A stretch of DNA of 52,500 bases from contig NZ_CP140098.1 of the NCBI RefSeq assembly GCF_034440735.1, forward strand, positions 1 to 52,500, in the 5' to 3' direction. The translations under genes were made by a program, and so were the position numbers. Origin of the DNA: Deinococcus sp. AB2017081. GTDB lineage: Bacteria; Deinococcota; Deinococci; Deinococcales; Deinococcaceae. The notes under the pieces are model-generated. The model did not search any database. It was given only the letters and a program-made list of their open reading frames with translations, and was not told the DNA's origin. How positions within the stretch are numbered: the first letter of the stretch is position 1; each line of letters starts with the position of its first letter. This document shows positions 1 through 8,129 of this stretch, in pieces.

Positions 1-836
1 TGCAGTTCCGCGACGGTGGGAACGTCCAGTCTCGGCAGGGTCTTCAGGCGGTTGCCGTAGGTGGTCTTCATGCTGGTCGCCGTCGGTGCGACGCGGGTGC
101 CGCTGCAGGCCAGTGTGCGCATGGTGCCGCCCTCATCGGCGATATTGACGGTACCGGTGCATTTGGCATCATGCTTCCAGCCCCGGTAGATGGTATTGGA
201 TGAGGTGGTCTGCCCGTTGATGGCCAGCGTGGCATTGGTTCCGGCGTCCAGGAACAGGTTACCGTTGGTATGGATTGGCCCGTTCATGGTCAGGTTGGCC
301 GTGTTGGTAAACTCCAGATCCTTGTCGAAGAACACCGCGAACTGGAACAGCGGCACCAGACGGCTTCGAAACACCAGGCTCGCGATGGCTTCCGGGTTTC
401 CAGTCGAGCCCACCGCCTGACCGTACACGGTGGTGGGGGTCTCCTGGGCGTTCAGAAATTCGAAGTCCTCGCCCTGGGGGATGGTGATGCTCTGGGTGGC
501 GTCGACCTTGGCATAGCTGGTGACGGCCCGACCGCCCACAGATGCGCTCTGGCACGCGAAGTCGCCGGTGCCCAGGTTGGTGCCCTTGCAGGGTGTGGTG
601 GCACTGGGCGAGGTTCCGCCGGGCACCAGGAAGCCCCGGTACTTCTGGCGGATCTGCTCGGCACGGGCGTTCAGGGCCGCCTCGGCCGCGTAGAAGCCGG
701 CGCTGGCATTGCCGCTGCTGGCCGAGGTGCGGACATTCCCGACCGTCAGGGTCGAGTAGGTGACCAGGACGATGGCCAGCACCACCACCAGGGATAGGAC
801 GACGACCAGGGCGAATCCGCCGGTGGACTGTTTCAT
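1..836 (-). CDS. PilX-like minor pilin / pilus assembly protein (3' end outside window)
   Basis: About 278 codons are visible; the gene runs off the low end of the window. The N-terminus has a short leader, then GGFALVVV followed by a long Val/Leu-rich helix ending near residue 25. This is the class III signal and pilin helix layout of PilX-type minor pilins. A second alanine-rich helix follows, then a Ser/Thr/Gly-rich beta region. The start ATG at 836 overlaps the stop of the PilW-like gene (ATGA), so it is translated as the last visible member of the 2718-to-1 operon. In related systems such proteins prime or decorate type IV pili or pseudopili in the envelope. Pilus versus type II-like pseudopilus cannot be decided here. 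Confidence 0.75.
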   Translation of the reverse strand, partial: MKQSTGGFALVVVLSLVVVLAIVLVTYSTLTVGNVRTSASSGNASAGFYAAEAALNARAEQIRQKYRGFLVPGGTSPSATTPCKGTNLGTGDFACQSASVGGRAVTSYAKVDATQSITIPQGEDFEFLNAQETPTTVYGQAVGSTGNPEAIASLVFRSRLVPLFQFAVFFDKDLEFTNTANLTMNGPIHTNGNLFLDAGTNATLAINGQTTSSNTIYRGWKHDAKCTGTVNIADEGGTMRTLACSGTRVAPTATSMKTTYGNRLKTLPRLDVPTVAEL

Positions 837-1813
837 TTGGCTCCCGAGGTGCTGCGCGCGGTCTCGATATTGCGCGGGAAGATGGTGGCGGTAAAGGTGC
901 GGGTACTGAGTTTGCCCTGTCCGGAGTTCTGGGCGGTCAGGCCGACCGAGACGCTCGCGACACGTCTGAACGAACTGGTGAGATCCATGCTGGTGACGGT
1001 CTCGGTGGGGCCGGTCAGGGCCGCGCTGAGCTTGAGATCCGTGACGCCGAAGGCCATCGGCTGCGCCTCGCTGTCCGTCTGGCCGCCCAGGGCGAGGCGC
1101 AGTTCGGTGCCCAGCAACATGTAGCGTCGCTCGTCGACGAGAATCAGCAGGCTGTTGTTGGCCGGGGTGAAATCGGAGGGGACGGCGGTGCCCAGAACCA
1201 CGCTCACGCGCCGAACCGTGGTGCCGGCGACCGTCTCGATCTGCTGAGCCTGAATGGTGCGCACCGTGGTGCTCTTGATCAGGGCCGGCGTGCTGCCGGA
1301 CGCCGGTCGGTACAGCAGGGCAGCCTGAGGTTTACCACCCTGTGCCGAGAAGTACGTGCGCCACGGCGCGACATTGTCGTCCTCGTTGTCACTGTTGCCG
1401 TCGCTGTAGGTGCAGCGGGCGGTCGCCGTGCTGGATCCCGGCACCGGCCCCACGATCTGCGCCGTCGTTCCAGACACAGCGCACAGCGGCAGGCGGGCGA
1501 GCTTGATCCCGCTCGCCTGGGGCGGAATGCTGCGGCGCACCGTAATGCTGTTGGCCGTGTCGCTGAATTCAACCCCGGAGATCCCCAGGTCGAGTTCCAG
1601 GTTCTCGCCGGCCTGACGGACATCTGCAGCCATCAGATCCAGCGCCGTCTGGGCGTTCTGTTGTGCCATGACGCGGCCGGTGTCGGTCTCGACCAGCTTG
1701 TTGCTGCCGGAGAAGATGTTGAATGCGATGGTCAGCACGACCATCAACAGGGCCATGGCGATCAGCAGCTCGACCAGCGTGAAGCCCTGGGCGCGCCGGA
1801 TCACAGGGCTCAC
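833..1813 (-). CDS. PilW-like type IV prepilin, 326 aa
   Basis: The start is taken as GTG at 1813, one base after the upstream stop, because AGGAG lies 5 nt before it and it gives a short leader before the prepilin peptidase site (RRAQG/FTLVELLIAM). An upstream ATG at 1873 would add 20 residues inside the previous gene and is less likely. Phe+1, Glu+5 and the hydrophobic helix are canonical for type IV pilins. A long globular C-terminal region of about 290 residues is typical of PilW/PulJ minor pilins. It sits between PilV-like and PilX-like genes in one operon and probably joins the initiating tip complex of a pilus. Confidence 0.8.
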   Translation of the reverse strand: MSPVIRRAQGFTLVELLIAMALLMVVLTIAFNIFSGSNKLVETDTGRVMAQQNAQTALDLMAADVRQAGENLELDLGISGVEFSDTANSITVRRSIPPQASGIKLARLPLCAVSGTTAQIVGPVPGSSTATARCTYSDGNSDNEDDNVAPWRTYFSAQGGKPQAALLYRPASGSTPALIKSTTVRTIQAQQIETVAGTTVRRVSVVLGTAVPSDFTPANNSLLILVDERRYMLLGTELRLALGGQTDSEAQPMAFGVTDLKLSAALTGPTETVTSMDLTSSFRRVASVSVGLTAQNSGQGKLSTRTFTATIFPRNIETARSTSGAK

Positions 1814-1814
1814 C

Positions 1815-2216
1815 TCACTCCTGACCGAAGGACGTGTAATACGTATCGGCCTTGTACAGTTCGGTGTTTCCATTCGTCACCTCCACGCGGATATAGACAG
1901 CGGTCTTGCTGCAGACCATGGTGGTGGGCTTGTCGGATGGACAGAAGGTCGTCTTCACGGTGTAGTTCATTCCCTTGCGGGTGATCGTCTCGGTGACGGG
2001 CAGGCTGGTGCTCAGGGTGGTGTAATCGCCGTCCTGGCGGTAGCCCTCAAGTTTCTCCTCGGTGATTCTCACGGCCTCGGCCTTGTTGCCCACCCGGCTG
2101 TTCACACTGGTATTCGCCAGCAGGCCGCTCATGACCGATCCCATGGCGATGCCGAGCACCAGCATGGCGACGAGCACCTCCACGATCGTGATGCCCTGCG
2201 TGGCGTCACTGCGCAC
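1815..2216 (-). CDS. PilV-like type IV prepilin, 133 aa
   Basis: The start is GTG at 2216, giving an 8-residue leader before the cleavage site QG/ITIVEVLVAM, so residue +1 is Ile with Glu at +5. The helix continues to about residue 30 and a small C-terminal domain with two Cys residues (CPSDK and VCSK) follows. Length and sequence style match PilV/GspI-type minor pilins. The gene overlaps the end of the GspH-like gene by 11 bases and ends one base before the PilW-like start, so the three are co-translated. The exact pilin subclass is assigned from gene order and size only. Confidence 0.78.
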   Translation of the reverse strand: MRSDATQGITIVEVLVAMLVLGIAMGSVMSGLLANTSVNSRVGNKAEAVRITEEKLEGYRQDGDYTTLSTSLPVTETITRKGMNYTVKTTFCPSDKPTTMVCSKTAVYIRVEVTNGNTELYKADTYYTSFGQE

Positions 2217-2718
2217 TGGTCTGCACCCCCCCGCCCAGCGCCACCTGCACCAGATATGTGTGCTTCCCGTCCGCGATCCTGAGCGAGCCGGCGGTGCTCG
2301 CCTGTCCCCGCGACGTGAAGCACGCGACGAGCTTCGTACCGCTGGGCACCGTGGTGTCCGTGGTAGTGGGCGTGGGCGCGGTCAGGGTCACCAACGGCGT
2401 GGCCGATTCCAGACTCACCGTGCCGATCTGCGTCCAGTTGGCCTGGGTGGTCTCGCTGCAGCGCAGCGCGCTCTGCAGCACGAGATCTTTGCCGTTCACG
2501 AGCACCAGCCGCCGGGCCTGCGTGTTCGACATCGCCTGGCTGCGCAGGGTGAAGAAGGCGGCGTGTACCGTGCGCGCCGCGTCACGTGCAGGATTGCGGG
2601 TCGACTGGTAACTGCTGATCCCCATGGCGCCGATGATGCCCAGGATGGCCATGCCGATCAGCAGTTCCACGAGCGTGAAGCCGTGGGTGGCAGTGCGGGA
2701 GTGTAGGGAATGGGTCAC
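2206..2718 (-). CDS. GspH/FimT-like type IV prepilin, 170 aa
   Basis: The GTG start at 2718 has GGAG a few bases upstream. The leader ends in HG and is followed by FTLVELLIGMAIL, a perfect prepilin peptidase site with Glu+5. The following helix and the beta-rich C-terminal part, including a late Cys (VACF), fit the FimT/GspH family. It is the first gene of the operon leading to PilV-, PilW- and PilX-like genes. Many naturally competent bacteria use FimT/GspH pilins in DNA-uptake pili; that role is plausible here but is inference. Confidence 0.8.
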   Translation of the reverse strand: MTHSLHSRTATHGFTLVELLIGMAILGIIGAMGISSYQSTRNPARDAARTVHAAFFTLRSQAMSNTQARRLVLVNGKDLVLQSALRCSETTQANWTQIGTVSLESATPLVTLTAPTPTTTDTTVPSGTKLVACFTSRGQASTAGSLRIADGKHTYLVQVALGGGVQTSAQ

Positions 2719-2745
2719 AGGATCTCCAGGTCAGGGTCAGGGTGG

Positions 2746-2761
2746 ACGCGCACGTGCGCGT
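2746..2761 (-). promoter_or_regulatory. 16-bp perfect palindrome in the pilin operon leader
   Basis: ACGCGCACGTGCGCGT reads the same on both strands. It lies between a possible -10 box (TACCCT, minus strand, 2774-2779) and the first pilin start at 2718. It could be an operator or a small 5' UTR hairpin. No -35 box is clear. Confidence 0.4.
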
Positions 2762-2816
2762 GGTCTTAATCCAAGGGTAGGGGGGTGTCATGTCTGGGAA
2801 CTTACATAAAGACGCC

Positions 2817-2851
2817 AGGCCGGCTACCCCAAGTGGCGGGATAGCCGGCCT
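2817..2851 (-). terminator. Hairpin downstream of recA, possible second terminator
   Basis: AGGCCGGCTA pairs with TAGCCGGCCT over a 15-base interior that can extend the stem with C/G pairs. Only a weak T-rich tail follows on the minus strand. The symmetric arms could also act on the plus strand, but no plus-strand gene ends here. Confidence 0.45.
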
Positions 2852-2993
2852 GTTCTGTCGTTTCCATGGGGCTTTCTGTGGCCTCCTGTCACATAAAGAC
2901 CCCCCACGTCCCCCCAGGGAGGTGGCGTCCTTTCAGGGGCAACACTTGTTCAGATACGGCTGCCCGGTCAGCAGCCCTCGCTGAACATGAAGA

Positions 2994-3018
2994 CCCCGCA
3001 GCCGATGATGCTGCGGGG
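2994..3018 (-). terminator. Intrinsic terminator of the cinA-thpR-recA operon
   Basis: A 9-bp perfect stem, CCCCGCAGC with GCTGCGGGG around a 7-base loop, starts about 30 bases after the recA stop. On the minus strand it is followed by TCTTCATGTT, a modest T-rich tail. Confidence 0.65.
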
Positions 3019-3048
3019 CAGGTCAGAACCTGTGGTAGTCGCCCAGGG

Positions 3049-4118
<1,070 letters not shown>

Positions 4119-4122
<4 letters not shown>

Positions 4123-4988
4123 GTCGGCTCCTGTGGGGCGCTGCTGGAATCGGGCGGGGTGGGGTGAAGGTCAGATTCGTCCGGGGGTGGCGTGGAGGTC
4201 GGAGCGGGGTCGTCGCGCAGGGGGTACGCGCCGGCCTGTTCGTACACGGGGCCGGTCTTCTGCAGCAGGCTGCGCTGAAGGGTGAAGCCGGTGGCCCGCC
4301 ACGCGGCGTCGAAGATCAGGGGCGGCACGCGGGGGGCAGGCCCCTTCTTGCGGGCCAGCGTGATGTGGCCCTTGAAGGGCAGTTCCTCGATCTCCAGGCC
4401 CAGTTCCTGAACCCCGGCCCGCAGGGCGGCGGCGAGTTCCGCCAGGCCCTCGGCCTCGACCTTCACGAACCACACGCGGGGGCTGCCCTCGTTCGGGAAG
4501 TAGCCGGTGCCGCGCAGGCGGATGTCCAGCGCCCCGAACTGCGGCGCAAGTCGCTGGGCCAGTGCCCGCAGGTCCGGCACGCGGGCCGGGGGGACGGCCG
4601 GCAGGTACGCGAGCGTGACATGCATCTGGTCGGCGCGCACCGCCCGCCAGTTGCCCTTGAGGTGCTTCTGCGCCTGAGCGAGTGGCCCGGCGACCTCCCG
4701 TGGCACCTTCAGGCCATAGAACAGCCGGTAGGTGCTGGGGGTGTGCCCGTCGTCGACGGGGCCGGTACGCCGCTCGCCGCGCCTGACCTGCTGGGATCGC
4801 CCCGTCGCCGGACGCTCTGGCCGGAGGGCCCCCGCCGGATCATGCCGCGCCGGCCGGGGCTCCGGCGCACTCAGGCGGTTCAGCACCTGCTGCGCCTCGG
4901 CCTCGACGACGGGTTCCGAGCCCGCTCCCGGACGCTCTGCCCGGGGCGGCCGGGCCCCTCCCCCTCCCCTCTTCACCTTGACCTTCAT
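4119..4988 (-). CDS. thpR: RNA 2',3'-cyclic phosphodiesterase (2'-5' RNA ligase family), 289 aa
   Basis: Member of the 2H phosphoesterase superfamily; family enzymes hydrolyse 2',3'-cyclic phosphates at RNA ends. The two catalytic HxTx motifs are HVTL at residues 123-126 and HITL at 208-211, with the usual spacing. The catalytic domain begins near residue 86. It is preceded by an unusual extension rich in Arg, Pro, Ala and Glu and followed by a Pro/Asp/Ser-rich tail, so the protein is about 100 residues longer than common family members. The ATG at 4988 overlaps the cinA stop and the gene's own stop overlaps the recA start. The link of this enzyme to recA is conserved in Deinococcus, but its role there is not established. 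It was formerly called LigT. Confidence 0.9.
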
Positions 4989-6190
4989 GCGTCTCCCCCG
5001 TCCGGGCGCAGGGCACGGTACGCCAGCGCCAGCGCCAGGACGGCGGCCCGCTCGCGGATCTGGGCCGGATCGCCGGGCCAGTCGATGGTGGCGGTGCGCT
5101 GGAGCTCCGGGGTGTACAGCGCGGCGTGGGCGTGTCCGGCCCCCTCGCCGCTGGCCTGCACGACGACCGCCAGCCCCACGTCGGCCCCGAGGTGCTCGCG
5201 GGCACCGGCAGCGAGTTCCAGGGCGGCCGACCCGCTGACCAGTCCGTCGCCCTGTAGGGTCACGGGCGTGAGGCCCAGGGTGATCAGGCGGCGGTGATCC
5301 TGCGTGACGGCGGCGTCCAGAAAGCCTGGTTCGTCGGCCAGCAGGGTGCACAGGGCCCCGGCGCTGCCGGCCTCGACCACGCCCAGGGTGCGGCCGGCCA
5401 GAACCTGCGTGACCGCGCCGGCCAGGGTGTCGGCATCCTCGCCCCACGTCCAGCGGTGCAGGTGTCCGCGCACCTCGCCCAGCACGGGCGCGAGCAGGGC
5501 GCGGGCCTGCGCGTCGGTGTCGGCGCTGGCCGCCACGCGGACATCCACGCCGGTCTTGCGGGCGTAGGTGGCGACGCTGGGGTTCGCGGTCCGGGTCAGT
5601 TCGCCCAGCAGCTCGGCCACGTTGCTCTCGCCGATCCCCTGGGTGTGGATGGTCGTGTGCACCAGGGCGCGGCTGGGGAGCGGCAGGCGCGGCACCACCT
5701 GGTCACGCCACATGCGCTGCATCTCGCGCGGGGGACCGGGCAACGCCACCACCACCTTGCCCCCGGTGGTCACGAACCAGCCGGGCGCGGTGCCGACCGG
5801 ATTTGCCAGGGCCTGCGCCGACGGGATCAGCCACGCCTGCTTGCGATTGATCTGGGGCATGACGCGCCCACGGGCCGCATACAGCCCCTCCAGCCACGCG
5901 AGCAGGTGCGGGTCTTCCTGCGGGGTTTCGTTCAGCGCGGCGGCGATGGCCTCGCGCGTCAGGTCGTCGTCGGTGGGGCCCAGGCCGCCGCCCAGGATGA
6001 CCAGATCGGCGCGGCCGAGCGCCGTCTGGATGGCGGCGGTCAGGCGTTCCAGGTTGTCCCCGAGCACCGTCTTGCGGTGCAGGGTGACACCCCTGGCCCC
6101 CAGTTCACGCGCCAGGAACGCGGCGTTGCTGTCGACGATCTCGCCGAACAGCAGCTCCGTGCCCACGCTGATGATTTCTGCTAGCAGCAT
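4985..6190 (-). CDS. cinA: CinA family protein with degenerate C-terminal deamidase domain, 401 aa
   Basis: The N-terminal MoaB/MoeA-like domain is typical, with ISVGTELL at the start and GGGLGPTDDDLT further on. In other bacteria CinA is induced in competence or hydrolyses pyridine-nucleotide breakdown products (ADP-ribose pyrophosphatase and NMN deamidase). The C-terminal PncC-like domain is present but poor: where the family has AESCTGG this protein has VEAGSAG, and the GGVVAYS and glycine-rich motifs are missing, so deamidase activity is doubtful. The ATG at 6190 was chosen because the domain starts there and GAGG precedes it; a longer open frame to 6325 adds no recognisable sequence. First gene of the recA operon. 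Confidence 0.92.
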   Translation of the reverse strand: MLLAEIISVGTELLFGEIVDSNAAFLARELGARGVTLHRKTVLGDNLERLTAAIQTALGRADLVILGGGLGPTDDDLTREAIAAALNETPQEDPHLLAWLEGLYAARGRVMPQINRKQAWLIPSAQALANPVGTAPGWFVTTGGKVVVALPGPPREMQRMWRDQVVPRLPLPSRALVHTTIHTQGIGESNVAELLGELTRTANPSVATYARKTGVDVRVAASADTDAQARALLAPVLGEVRGHLHRWTWGEDADTLAGAVTQVLAGRTLGVVEAGSAGALCTLLADEPGFLDAAVTQDHRRLITLGLTPVTLQGDGLVSGSAALELAAGAREHLGADVGLAVVVQASGEGAGHAHAALYTPELQRTATIDWPGDPAQIRERAAVLALALAYRALRPDGGDA

Positions 6191-6456
6191 AACAACCTCG
6201 GTGGAGTATAGGCGATAACGGAACGAGCGTCCAGCCCCGAGGGCGGCCCGTTCCCCGACCCGGAGTGTACGGCCCGGCCCACAGACCGGTACGCCGCCGG
6301 ACGTGGGTGGCCAGACCGCCGTCACGGAAGACCGGGATCACCACCAGGGCGATGCCCGCAGCCGAACCTGGCGGGTTTGACACGCGGGCACTCCCCCACC
6401 GGACGGCCTGCTGTCTGGTACGGCCGATCCGGGGGTCGTCCCCGACGCTCCCGGCG
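6191..6456. other. Intergenic region between cinA and the envelope cluster
   Basis: Apart from the cinA promoter at its low end I see no gene, strong terminator or repeat. A minus-strand frame starting near 6383 is Arg/Gly/Pro-rich and looks like a GC artefact. Confidence 0.5.
6205..6233 (-). promoter_or_regulatory. Promoter of the cinA-thpR-recA operon
   Basis: On the minus strand, -35 TGGACG (6228-6233), a 17-bp spacer and -10 TATACT (6205-6210). Transcription would begin near 6198, only about 8 nt before the cinA ATG. I do not see a clear 17-bp radiation/desiccation-response palindrome here. Confidence 0.6.
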
Positions 6457-7680
6457 CTAGGGTCTGTCGGTCTGCCCGGCGCTGCCGAGGCCGCCCAGCG
6501 TCTCGTCGAGGGTCAGGTCGAGGCGCAGGTACGCGCCCTGACGGGTGTACGTGTTGCCCAGGCCACTGAAGCCGACGGGATTGTAGCCGGCGGTGAGCCA
6601 CGTGCCGGGGAGGGCCCGGACGCTCGCTTCCAGGCCCATGCCGTACTGGCTCTGGCCGGTGCTCGGCTGCACCAGGGCGCGGCCCCACGCCCCCAGGCCG
6701 AAATAGTCGGTGAAGTAGTACGTGCCGCCCACGTTGCCCTGGATGGTGAAGCTGCCGGGGTCGTTGAGCAGGGTGCGGGTGTCCAGTCCGCCGCGCACCG
6801 CCCAGTTGGCCTGACGGTACTCGGCGGCCAGGGTGCTGCTGAGTTCCGGCGCCCCGCCGGCGAGCGTACCGTTCACATAGCGCACGCTGCCCAGCGAGTT
6901 GACAGCCGCGCCGCGGTAGGCATAGCCCAGGGCGGCCCGCTGGCCGTTCTTGCCCGCGCCGAATTCCACCAGGCCGTCGGCGGTCAGGGTGAGCTGGTCG
7001 CTGAGCTGGCCGCTCACGCCCCCTCGCAGCACCACGCCGAAGCCTTTGCCACCTGCCGTCACGTCGGTGCCGGCGGCGGCGGTCAGGCCCTCGGCCTTGT
7101 AGGTCAGGTCGGCCCCGGCCCCGACCTCGCCCTGTGCCGCTCCCAGGTCATAGGTGGCCGAGCCGCGCAGTCCGGCCGAGAGCTGGTCGCTGACCGGAAG
7201 GGTGGTGGTGACCCCGAAGCGCGCCCGGTTGCCCTGCCCGCCGCTGCCCGGCAGGTCGTAGGCCGCCGCGTAGTTGGTCGCCCCCACGCGCGAGTCGAGC
7301 GTGATGGCCGCCGTGTTGCCGGTGCGCCAGTTCAGCTGATCCGTGACGCCCAGCGTGACCTGCTCGTTCAGGGCGTAGCGGGCCGAGACGGTGGTGGTGG
7401 GATCGAGGGTTCCGCCCCCCAGCGGCTGGCTGTGCGTCACGTCCACATCCACCGGTGCCCGGTGATACCCCACCCCCACCACCGCCGCCACGCCCTGCTG
7501 ATCTCCATACGCCGCCTTGATCCCGGCCCCCACGCTGAAGGGCGCCACCTGATAGTCCGCCCGCGCCGTCACGCTGCCGCCCTGCACCCGCGCCGCGCTG
7601 ACCGCGCCGCTGTCGTGGTACTCCGCCTGAGCGCTCGCGCTCAGGGCCGGCGTCAGCTTGGTGGTCGCGTCCACGCCCAC
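6457..7680 (-). CDS. C-terminal outer-membrane beta-barrel portion of the giant protein
   Basis: This open stretch (coding continues in the same frame up to about 7900) is a run of alternating amphipathic strands rich in Gly, Thr and aromatic residues. Examples are VGVGYHRAPVDVDV, TGNTAAITLDSRVG and GGTYYFTDYFGLGAWGRA. It ends with a strand-like GAYLRLDLTLDE before a short tail. Such repeated strands, with a last strand near the C-terminus, point to an outer-membrane beta-barrel of about 14 or more strands. The annotated GTG/ATG start at 7680 is only the first available codon after the frameshift region, not a real start. It fits a surface anchor for the Ig and DUF11 domains encoded upstream. 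No enzyme motif is visible. Confidence 0.6.
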   Translation of the reverse strand: MGVDATTKLTPALSASAQAEYHDSGAVSAARVQGGSVTARADYQVAPFSVGAGIKAAYGDQQGVAAVVGVGYHRAPVDVDVTHSQPLGGGTLDPTTTVSARYALNEQVTLGVTDQLNWRTGNTAAITLDSRVGATNYAAAYDLPGSGGQGNRARFGVTTTLPVSDQLSAGLRGSATYDLGAAQGEVGAGADLTYKAEGLTAAAGTDVTAGGKGFGVVLRGGVSGQLSDQLTLTADGLVEFGAGKNGQRAALGYAYRGAAVNSLGSVRYVNGTLAGGAPELSSTLAAEYRQANWAVRGGLDTRTLLNDPGSFTIQGNVGGTYYFTDYFGLGAWGRALVQPSTGQSQYGMGLEASVRALPGTWLTAGYNPVGFSGLGNTYTRQGAYLRLDLTLDETLGGLGSAGQTDRP

Positions 7681-8129
7681 CGTGAGGCCGGGGGTGAGGG
7701 GAGCGAGGCCGGTGTAGGTGGGGGCCTGATAGCGGACGCGGGCGGCGAGGGTGGTGGAGCCGAACTTCGTGCCGGCGTCGAGGGTGGCCTGGAGGCCGTT
7801 CGAGTAGGCCAGGAGGCCATCGGCGCGCAGGGTGCCGTCGTCGTAGGTGGCGCGGGCGCCGACGGTGACGGTGTCGTCCAGGCGGACGGCGGCGCGCCAC
7901 CGAGTACTGCCGCGCCGTGTACTTCACCTGTGCGCCGAAGCGACCGGTTGGCCCGGGCGTTCGAGGCGGTAGCTGGCGAGGACGACGACATCGTTGAGGC
8001 TCAGGTCGACCGGTCCAGGCCGCGCGAGCGTGATGATGCCCGGTTCGGACATCGATCAGGTAGTCCACGTTGCGGCGCAGGGTCACGCGGCTCAGTCCTT
8101 GCCGCTGCCATGCTCGCTGGTGAGCACGG

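Larger units (their letters stand above)
2719..3048. other. Intergenic region between recA and the first pilin operon
   Basis: There is no gene in these 330 bases. The region holds the recA terminator hairpin at its high end, a second hairpin at 2817-2851, two copies of ACATAAAGAC at 2804-2813 and 2891-2900 (87 bp apart), and the palindrome and probable promoter of the pilin operon at its low end. Confidence 0.6.

Noticed and set aside
2892..2935. CCACGTCCC/GGGAGGTGG as a terminator
   Set aside because: The stem has an internal mismatch, a tiny loop and no T-tract; better hairpins flank it.
6191..6300. Radiation/desiccation-response 17-bp palindrome upstream of cinA-recA
   Set aside because: I looked for a dyad of the TTATG...CATAA kind. 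The nearest wording (TTATCGCCTATA on the minus strand) is not symmetrical.
6105..6383. 92-codon minus-strand frame overlapping the cinA start
   Set aside because: It would cross the cinA promoter and start; sequence is Arg/Gly/Pro-rich and has no recognisable domain.
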